Source: Chloroflexota bacterium (GTDB lineage: Bacteria > Chloroflexota > Anaerolineae > Anaerolineales > Villigracilaceae). Taken from it: a DNA stretch of 64,000 nucleotides. The DNA is taken from positions 1 to 64,000 of the forward strand of contig QMIW01000039.1 in the NCBI GenBank assembly GCA_024434165.1, in the 5' to 3' direction. The notes beneath the pieces were generated by a model, which worked only from the letters and a program-made list of their open reading frames with translations, ran no database searches and was not told the DNA's origin. A program made the position numbers and the translations under genes. This document shows, one piece after another, positions 58,773 through 64,000 of this stretch (position 1 is the stretch's first letter; each line of letters starts with the position of its first letter).

Positions 58773-60656
58773 ATGGGCAAAATCATCGGAATTGACCTCG
58801 GCACAACCAACAGCGTTGTTGCCGTCATCGAAGGCGGCACACCCACCGTAATCACTACGGCGGAGGGCGGTCGTCTGTGCCCGTCTGTGGTGGCGTTCAA
58901 CAAGAACGGCGAACGCATGGTCGGGCAGACCGCCAAACGGCAGGCGGTTGTGAACCCGGATAACACCATTTACTCCATCAAGCGATTTATCGGACGGCAT
59001 TACGAAGAGACCGAAGCCGAACGCGCCATGGTTCCCTACCAGGTCGTCAAGGGACCGGCGGGCGACGTGCGCGTCAAAATCCCGGTCAATGGCAGGGAAT
59101 ACTCTCCGCAGGAGATCAGCGCGATGGTGTTGAGCAAGCTCAAGGCGGATGCCGAAGCGTATCTCGGCGAACCCGTCACCCAGGCGGTCATCACCGTTCC
59201 CGCATACTTCAACGACAGCCAGCGTCAAGCCACCAAGGACGCGGGCAAGATCGCGGGTTTGGAGGTTCTGCGCATCATCAACGAACCGACGGCTTCCGCG
59301 CTGGCATACGGACTCGATAAAAAGAAGAACGAAACCATTCTCGTCTTCGACCTCGGCGGCGGCACGTTCGACGTGTCCATCCTCGAAGTGGGCGAAGGCG
59401 TGATCGAAGTGAAAGCCACCAACGGCGACACCCACCTCGGCGGCGACGACTGGGATCAGCGCATCGTCAACTGGGCGGCGGATGAATTCAAGAAAGACCA
59501 GGGCATTGACCTGCGCCAGGACCGCCAGGCGTTGCAGCGTCTGCGCGAAGCGGCGGAGAAGGCGAAGATCGAACTCTCGACCGTGATGGAAACGGAGATC
59601 AACCTGCCGTACATCACCGCCGACGCCAACGGTCCGAAACACCTGCAATTGAAACTCACCCGCGCGAAATTCGAGCAGATGACCGAAGACCTGCTGCAGC
59701 GCTGCCGCAAGCCGTTCGAAGCCGCGCTGAAAGACGCGGGCTTGACCCCGGATAAGCTCGATGAAATCGTACTGGTCGGCGGTTCCACCCGCATGCCGAT
59801 GGTGCAGGACCTGGTCCGCAAACTGACGCAGAAAGAACCGAACAAAGGCGTCAACCCGGATGAAGTCGTGGCAATCGGCGCGGCGATTCAGGGCGGCGTG
59901 CTGGGCGGCGAAGTCAAAGACATCCTGTTGCTCGACGTGACCCCGCTCTCGCTCGGCGTGGAAACCATGGGCGGCGTGATGACCGTGATGATCGAACGCA
60001 ACACGACCATCCCCGTCCGCAAGACCGAGGTGTATTCCACCGCCGCCGACAACCAGACCGCCGTGGACATCCACGTTTTGCAGGGCGAACGCCCGCTTGC
60101 CGCGGATAACATGTCGCTTGGGCGCTTCCGCCTCGACGGAATCCCGCCGGCGCCGCGCGGCATTCCGCAGATCGAAGTGACCTTCGATATTGACGCCAAC
60201 GGCATCCTGCATGTGACTGCGAAGGATAAAGCCACTGGCAAGGAACAGAAGGTGACCATCACCGCCTCGACCAACCTGAACAAGAGCGATATCGAGCGCA
60301 TGGTGCAGGAGGCGCGCCAGAACGAAGCCGCCGACAGGAAACGCCGCGAGGTCATCGAAGTCAGGAACAACGCCGACAACCTCGCCTACCAGATCGAAAA
60401 AGCGCTGCGCGAACTCGGCGACAAGGTTCCTTCGGCGGAACGCAGCGCCATCGAATCCAGGGTCAGCGAACTGAAGCAAGCCGCGCAGGGCGACGACGTG
60501 GAAAAGATCAAGAGGCTTTCGGAAGAATTGCAGAACACCTTCCATGCCCTGAGCCAGCAGATGTACGCCCAGAATCAGGGGCAGCAGCCCCAGCCCGAAG
60601 GCGGACCATCGGCGCCGCGCGACGGCGACGTGATTGACGGCGAAGTGAAAGAGTAA
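58773..60656 (+). CDS. dnaK: Hsp70 chaperone DnaK
   Basis: A 627-residue DnaK. It starts [18 protein letters not shown], with the phosphate-binding motifs [14 protein letters not shown] and [14 protein letters not shown]; the interdomain linker [16 protein letters not shown] and the substrate domain follow. The tail ends [11 protein letters not shown], as in many bacterial DnaK proteins. AAGGAG precedes the ATG. GrpE and DnaJ are not adjacent. The upstream region has TTGCACTC, one half of a CIRCE-like sequence, but no proper second half. Confidence 0.98.
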   Translation: MGKIIGIDLGTTNSVVAVIEGGTPTVITTAEGGRLCPSVVAFNKNGERMVGQTAKRQAVVNPDNTIYSIKRFIGRHYEETEAERAMVPYQVVKGPAGDVRVKIPVNGREYSPQEISAMVLSKLKADAEAYLGEPVTQAVITVPAYFNDSQRQATKDAGKIAGLEVLRIINEPTASALAYGLDKKKNETILVFDLGGGTFDVSILEVGEGVIEVKATNGDTHLGGDDWDQRIVNWAADEFKKDQGIDLRQDRQALQRLREAAEKAKIELSTVMETEINLPYITADANGPKHLQLKLTRAKFEQMTEDLLQRCRKPFEAALKDAGLTPDKLDEIVLVGGSTRMPMVQDLVRKLTQKEPNKGVNPDEVVAIGAAIQGGVLGGEVKDILLLDVTPLSLGVETMGGVMTVMIERNTTIPVRKTEVYSTAADNQTAVDIHVLQGERPLAADNMSLGRFRLDGIPPAPRGIPQIEVTFDIDANGILHVTAKDKATGKEQKVTITASTNLNKSDIERMVQEARQNEAADRKRREVIEVRNNADNLAYQIEKALRELGDKVPSAERSAIESRVSELKQAAQGDDVEKIKRLSEELQNTFHALSQQMYAQNQGQQPQPEGGPSAPRDGDVIDGEVKE

Positions 60657-60676
60657 AAAAAATAATAAAGAGTTTA

Positions 60677-60711
60677 GACCCTAAAGGTTTTCGAAACCTT
60701 TAGGGTCTTTT
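60677..60711 (+). terminator. Terminator after dnaK
   Basis: GACCCTAAAGGTTT pairs perfectly with its complement around TCG, followed by TTTTG. It abuts the -10 box of the next gene. Confidence 0.92.
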
Positions 60712-60715
60712 GTTA

Positions 60716-60721
60716 TATAAT
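60716..60721 (+). promoter_or_regulatory. -10 box of the leaderless C39-TPR gene
   Basis: A perfect TATAAT lies 7 nt before the ATG with no ribosome site. The region where the -35 would be lies inside the dnaK terminator. Confidence 0.55.
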
Positions 60722-60728
60722 CCTTTTC

Positions 60729-62078
60729 ATGAATAGATTTGGAAATATTAATAAACGCTGGCTGGTGTTGGGTGTCGTTGCGTTTGGTATTCTCATCGCG
60801 CTCCTGCCGCCCGTGCGCGCGCGCCTCTCGACCCAATTCGAACTCCTGCGCACGCGCGTGGTTTATTTCTTCAACCCGCCGAGCGAAGCCGTTTTTGAAC
60901 CGAGCGAACAAATCCCTTTTACCGTTGAAACCGCCGTCGGGACCGCCCGCGCCGAAATGCTGTTGACCTTGACTCCCAAAGCGACTCCTACGCCGAAGGC
61001 GGGTCCCACCGCCAAGCCGACGGTCACTCCCACGCCCTTGCCTGCCTCTGTTATTCTCCCGGGCGTCGTCTACGTTGACCAGCACGGACGCTGGAATTAC
61101 TGCGGTCCCGCCAACCTGACCATGGCGCTCAACTTCTGGGGCTGGACGGGAAACCGCGACGACGTGGCAAAGGTCATCAAGCCCGGCTCGCCGGATACCA
61201 AACTGAACTTCATCGAGCGCGGCTTGCCGGATAAAAATGTGATGCCGTACGAAATGGTGGACTTCGTCAACCTCCACACGGAATTCCGCGCCCTCTCGCG
61301 CTATGGCGGCGATATGGACCTGCTCAAGCGTCTCATCGCCGCTGGGTTTCCTGTCGTCGTGGAAAAGGGATATTACGAACGCGATTACACGGGAAAGATT
61401 GACTGGCTCGGTCACTATCTGTTCACCACCGGCTACGACGACGCGCGCGGCGGCTTTATCGTGCAGGATGCCTACCTCAAACCCGGCAAGGACCTGCTGA
61501 GCAGGTATCAGGATTACAACGACGGCTGGCGTTCCTTCAATTATCTGTTTATCGTGGTCTATCCCGCCGACCGCGAAGCCGAGGTTTTGAATTTGCTCGG
61601 TCCCTGGGCGGATGAAACCTGGGCGGCTCAACATGCGCTCGAAGCAGCGGAGCAGGAAATCCAAACCATAAAAGATAACAACCTGTTCTTCGCCTGGTTC
61701 AACAAAGGGACGAGCCTCGTCGCTTTGAACCAGTATGCCGATGCATCCTTCGCATACGACCAAGCGTTCCGCCAGTATTCCAGTTGGGATACCAAAAAGG
61801 GCAACCGCCCCTTCCGCATGATGTGGTATCAGACCGGTCCGTATTTTGCCTACTATTATTCCGCCCGCTATCAGGACGTCATCAACCTCGCAAACACAAC
61901 GCTGTACGACACCATCTCCAAGCCCACCCTCGAAGAATCCCTGCTCTGGCGCGGACGCGCCTACTACATGCTCGGCGATACCGAAGCCGCCATCGCAGAT
62001 TACCGCGCCGCGCTTCAAGTCCACGCCAACTGGTTCCCCGCCGTGCAGGCGCTGCAGGAACTTGGGGTGCAGCCGTAG
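60729..62078 (+). CDS. Membrane-anchored C39-type peptidase with TPR repeats
   Basis: A 449-residue protein with one N-terminal membrane helix (residues about 12-30) and a Pro/Thr linker. A papain-like C39 domain follows (about 115-285): catalytic Cys in WNYCGPANLTMAL and His in WLGHYLFTTGYDD, with Asp in VQDAYL. The C-terminal part has TPR-like repeats (WFNKGTSLVALNQYADASFA; LLWRGRAYYMLGDTEAAIAD). The C39 fold usually cleaves after double-Gly leaders in exporters, but free-standing versions have unknown substrates. It is probably outside the membrane and leaderless. Confidence 0.85.
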   Translation: MNRFGNINKRWLVLGVVAFGILIALLPPVRARLSTQFELLRTRVVYFFNPPSEAVFEPSEQIPFTVETAVGTARAEMLLTLTPKATPTPKAGPTAKPTVTPTPLPASVILPGVVYVDQHGRWNYCGPANLTMALNFWGWTGNRDDVAKVIKPGSPDTKLNFIERGLPDKNVMPYEMVDFVNLHTEFRALSRYGGDMDLLKRLIAAGFPVVVEKGYYERDYTGKIDWLGHYLFTTGYDDARGGFIVQDAYLKPGKDLLSRYQDYNDGWRSFNYLFIVVYPADREAEVLNLLGPWADETWAAQHALEAAEQEIQTIKDNNLFFAWFNKGTSLVALNQYADASFAYDQAFRQYSSWDTKKGNRPFRMMWYQTGPYFAYYYSARYQDVINLANTTLYDTISKPTLEESLLWRGRAYYMLGDTEAAIADYRAALQVHANWFPAVQALQELGVQP

Positions 62079-62096
62079 TTCGATTACCTACTATGC

Positions 62097-62102
62097 TATA
62101 CT
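62097..62102 (+). promoter_or_regulatory. -10 box of the toxin-antitoxin-like pair
   Basis: TATACT lies 6 nt before ATG 62109; no ribosome site. Confidence 0.5.
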
Positions 62103-62108
62103 TGATTT

Positions 62109-62318
62109 ATGGACGATAACCAATTTCCCAAAATAGACCGAACCGTTCTTTCGGTTGTATCGTCGTTTCAGGAAGCAGATATGAAAGATCGGGAGTACTG
62201 GCATTCCAAAACCCCGCGCGAACGCCTGCAACACATGCAACTTTTGCGGAGAATTAATTATGGAACTAACTCTGCCGCCCGACTTCAAAGAGTTCTTGAG
62301 ATTGCTGAAAGAACATGA
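62109..62318 (+). CDS. Small partner protein of a nucleotidyltransferase (putative antitoxin)
   Basis: A 69-residue protein with patches DREYWHSKTPRERLQHMQLL and RLQRVLEIAE. It is helical and soluble. Similar short proteins commonly precede AbiEii-like nucleotidyltransferases with a frame overlap, as here (59 nt), which supports a two-component unit. An antitoxin role is inferred from context only. Confidence 0.72.
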   Translation: MDDNQFPKIDRTVLSVVSSFQEADMKDREYWHSKTPRERLQHMQLLRRINYGTNSAARLQRVLEIAERT

Positions 62319-62706
62319 CGTTCGTTATTTGCTGATCGGGGGATACGCTGTTGGTTATCATGGTTATCCCCGCGCCACAGAGGATATGGATATTTGGGTC
62401 GCCATACATCCCGATAATGCTCAAAAATTGGTCTCCGCGCTGAAAGACTTTGGGTTCGATAACCCTGCATTAAAACCCGAATTGTTCTTGCAAAAGCCAA
62501 AAATTGTCCGCATGGGTTACCCTCCCATGAGGCTTGAAATTACGACGTTCATTTCAGGTGTTGAGTTTGACGATTGCTACAAAACACGAATTGTGGACAA
62601 GTTGGATGGGGTTGAAGTCAACTTGATTGATCTGGAAAACCTCAAAAAGAACAAAAGAGCCAGCGGAAGGGCAAAAGATATCGCCGACGTTGAAGAGTTG
62701 CCCTGA
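62260..62706 (+). CDS. AbiEii-like nucleotidyltransferase (putative toxin)
   Basis: A 148-residue protein of the nucleotidyltransferase fold. Its motif GGYAVGYHGYPRATEDMDIWV includes the GG...DxD metal-binding residues. Related proteins act as toxins that modify tRNA or NTPs. GCGGAG precedes ATG 62260, which lies in another frame inside the partner gene. The 3' end stops 16 nt before sbcD. Confidence 0.85.
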   Translation: MELTLPPDFKEFLRLLKEHDVRYLLIGGYAVGYHGYPRATEDMDIWVAIHPDNAQKLVSALKDFGFDNPALKPELFLQKPKIVRMGYPPMRLEITTFISGVEFDDCYKTRIVDKLDGVEVNLIDLENLKKNKRASGRAKDIADVEELP

Positions 62707-62721
62707 CACATAATAAGATAT

Positions 62722-63948
62722 ATGAAACTATTGCACTTCGCCGACGCGCATATTGACATGGCAAACTACGGGCGGCACGACCCGGTTTCGGGCTTGCCGC
62801 TGCGCGTGCTGGATTTCCTCAAATCGCTCGATACCATCGTGGATACCGCCATCGAACGCAAGGTGGACATGGTCATCTTCGCGGGCGATGCCTACAAAGA
62901 CCGCTCGCCCGCGCCGACCTTCCAGCGCGAGTGGGGCAGGCGCATCATGCGGCTTTCGCAGGCGAAGATTCCAACGCTGCTATTGGTCGGCAATCATGAC
63001 ATTTCTCCAGCCATCGGGCGCGCCCACGCCTTGCAGGAATTCAAGACGCTGCAGGTGCCATTCGTCAAAGTGCTGGATGAGCCCGCGCTTCTCAAACCGG
63101 ACGAGTTGTGGGGTCTGCCCATTCAAGTCATTGCCATGCCGTGGATCGCGCGCTCCGGCTTGATGGCTGCCCTTGAAATGAGCGCGGAGCAAACCGAGGA
63201 AATCTACTCGAATATCGAAGAACGAATATCGAACCTTTTGGAGAACATGCTTGCCGAGACGGATCCATCCCTGCCGGTCATTCTCACCGCGCATGCCTCC
63301 ATCGAAGGGGCGAAGTTCGGCGGCGAGCGGCTCGTCATGCTCGGCAATGACCTGGTTTTATCGGGCAGCCTCGTGAAAAACCCGAAATTCAATTATGTGG
63401 CGATGGGACACATTCACAAGCCGCAGGACGTAAATGAGGGCAATCAGCCGCCGGTCGTTTACCCCGGCTCCATCGAGCGCGTGGATTTTGGCGAAGCGAA
63501 GGAAGACCGCTTCTTCGTCATCGCGGAGGTGGGGCAGGGACGGGATACAAAAGTAGAGTGGATTCAACTCACGGGGGTGAGAAAGTTCATAGACTGCCGG
63601 GCAGTCCTCAGGTTCAGCGAGAACGCGACCGAGGCTCTTAAGGCGGCGATGCCCGCAGCCGGTGAAATGTCCGATGCCATCATCCGCCTTACAGTCGAAT
63701 ATCCAAGAGAATGGGACTCGTTGATTGACGAATCTGCCCTGCGAAAACATGCCGGGGGCGCGTTTGAGTTCCATCTCGTTAAACGCCCGCAAATCGAGTC
63801 GCGGGTGCGCATTCCGGAGGGGCAGGCAGTGAGCAGTTTGAGCCCTCTCGATTTGCTGGCGCAATATTTTGACTCGACGAAGACAGGCGGCAGGGACGAA
63901 CTGCTGACCCTCGCACAGAATATCCTCTCTGAACCGGAAGAAAGGTAA
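62722..63948 (+). CDS. sbcD: SbcD/Mre11-like DNA repair exonuclease subunit
   Basis: A 408-residue metallophosphoesterase. Metal-binding motifs are in order: LLHFADAHID, IFAGDAYKDRS, LLVGNHDIS, LTAHAS and MGHIHKPQ, as in SbcD/Mre11 nucleases that process hairpins and broken ends with SbcC. A capping domain follows. The next gene starts 40 nt later and is cut by the window edge; SbcC would be expected there. Confidence 0.9.
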   Translation: MKLLHFADAHIDMANYGRHDPVSGLPLRVLDFLKSLDTIVDTAIERKVDMVIFAGDAYKDRSPAPTFQREWGRRIMRLSQAKIPTLLLVGNHDISPAIGRAHALQEFKTLQVPFVKVLDEPALLKPDELWGLPIQVIAMPWIARSGLMAALEMSAEQTEEIYSNIEERISNLLENMLAETDPSLPVILTAHASIEGAKFGGERLVMLGNDLVLSGSLVKNPKFNYVAMGHIHKPQDVNEGNQPPVVYPGSIERVDFGEAKEDRFFVIAEVGQGRDTKVEWIQLTGVRKFIDCRAVLRFSENATEALKAAMPAAGEMSDAIIRLTVEYPREWDSLIDESALRKHAGGAFEFHLVKRPQIESRVRIPEGQAVSSLSPLDLLAQYFDSTKTGGRDELLTLAQNILSEPEER

Positions 63949-63987
63949 AATACATCCGCCACTCTATTATCGAAAGGAGAAACTGAT

Positions 63988-64000
63988 ATGAAACTGAATA
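63988..64000 (+). CDS. Start of the next gene, truncated by the window
   Basis: AAAGGAG precedes an ATG followed by AAA CTG AAT, giving M-K-L-N. Too little is visible to identify it; SbcC is a guess from position only. Confidence 0.4.

Noticed and set aside
58725-60545. 606-codon open frame antisense to dnaK.
   Set aside because: Shadow of a highly conserved gene; no start signals.

Overview
The window reads as a gene-dense chromosomal segment of a Chloroflexota bacterium, most likely class Anaerolineae. This is inferred from the style of the proteins (lipoproteins with Thr/Glu/Pro-rich linkers, a LacI-type sensor kinase, multihaem cytochromes, several GAF or FHA signalling proteins), not from a marker search. 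No rRNA, tRNA or CRISPR array was seen. One RNA gene, tmRNA, is clear.

Layout. 0-7 kb: an AmrS-like radical SAM enzyme, a peptide-type ABC importer (binding protein and two permeases, no ATPases), rhomboid protease, gmk and an FmdB-type zinc ribbon protein. 7-20.4 kb: a respiratory island. Four plus-strand genes encode a 10-haem lipoprotein, a 9-haem cytochrome with its cytochrome b, and a NapC-like multihaem protein. Facing them is a minus-strand operon with two small membrane proteins, an 8-haem cytochrome, a Tat-exported 4x[4Fe-4S] protein and an NrfD-type quinol subunit, followed by a NarX/NarL-like two-component pair. A perfect TGTGA-N6-TCACA box sits at class-I activator spacing before the first cytochrome. 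20.4-31.4 kb: panE/panB, a YtxH-like protein, sugar enzymes (glycosyltransferase, UDP-glucose dehydrogenase), a methyltransferase and a LacI-sensor histidine kinase. 31.4-41.3 kb: a secreted gluzincin, clpC, a solo B3/B4 protein, then a lower-GC patch with a SpoIID-PA14 protein and a beta-propeller protein. 41.5-52.9 kb: GNAT, a YvlD-like protein, a cluster of three paralogous GT-C-like membrane proteins plus a GT39 enzyme, a P1 peptidase and an AI-2E family permease. 53.4-57.2 kb: an FHA / GAF-kinase / sirtuin / receiver-CpaE signalling operon. 57.2-64 kb: tmRNA, a lipoprotein, dnaK, a C39-TPR protein, a nucleotidyltransferase pair and SbcD.

How it works together. The cytochrome island carries about 36 haem-binding motifs and two ways to take electrons from quinol (cytochrome b and NrfD/FeS) but no recognisable terminal reductase, so it looks like an electron-export or periplasmic wiring module.

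DNA-level structure. A short palindromic element with 12-bp ends occurs three times, with a chimeric relative at 42.9 kb. Minisatellite-like tracts sit beside stop codons, including a 24-bp array at 26.1 kb. About ten genes have a -10 box 6-11 nt before the ATG and no Shine-Dalgarno, which points to frequent leaderless transcription. Perfect 18-bp palindromes lie in the clpC leader and the tmRNA promoter.
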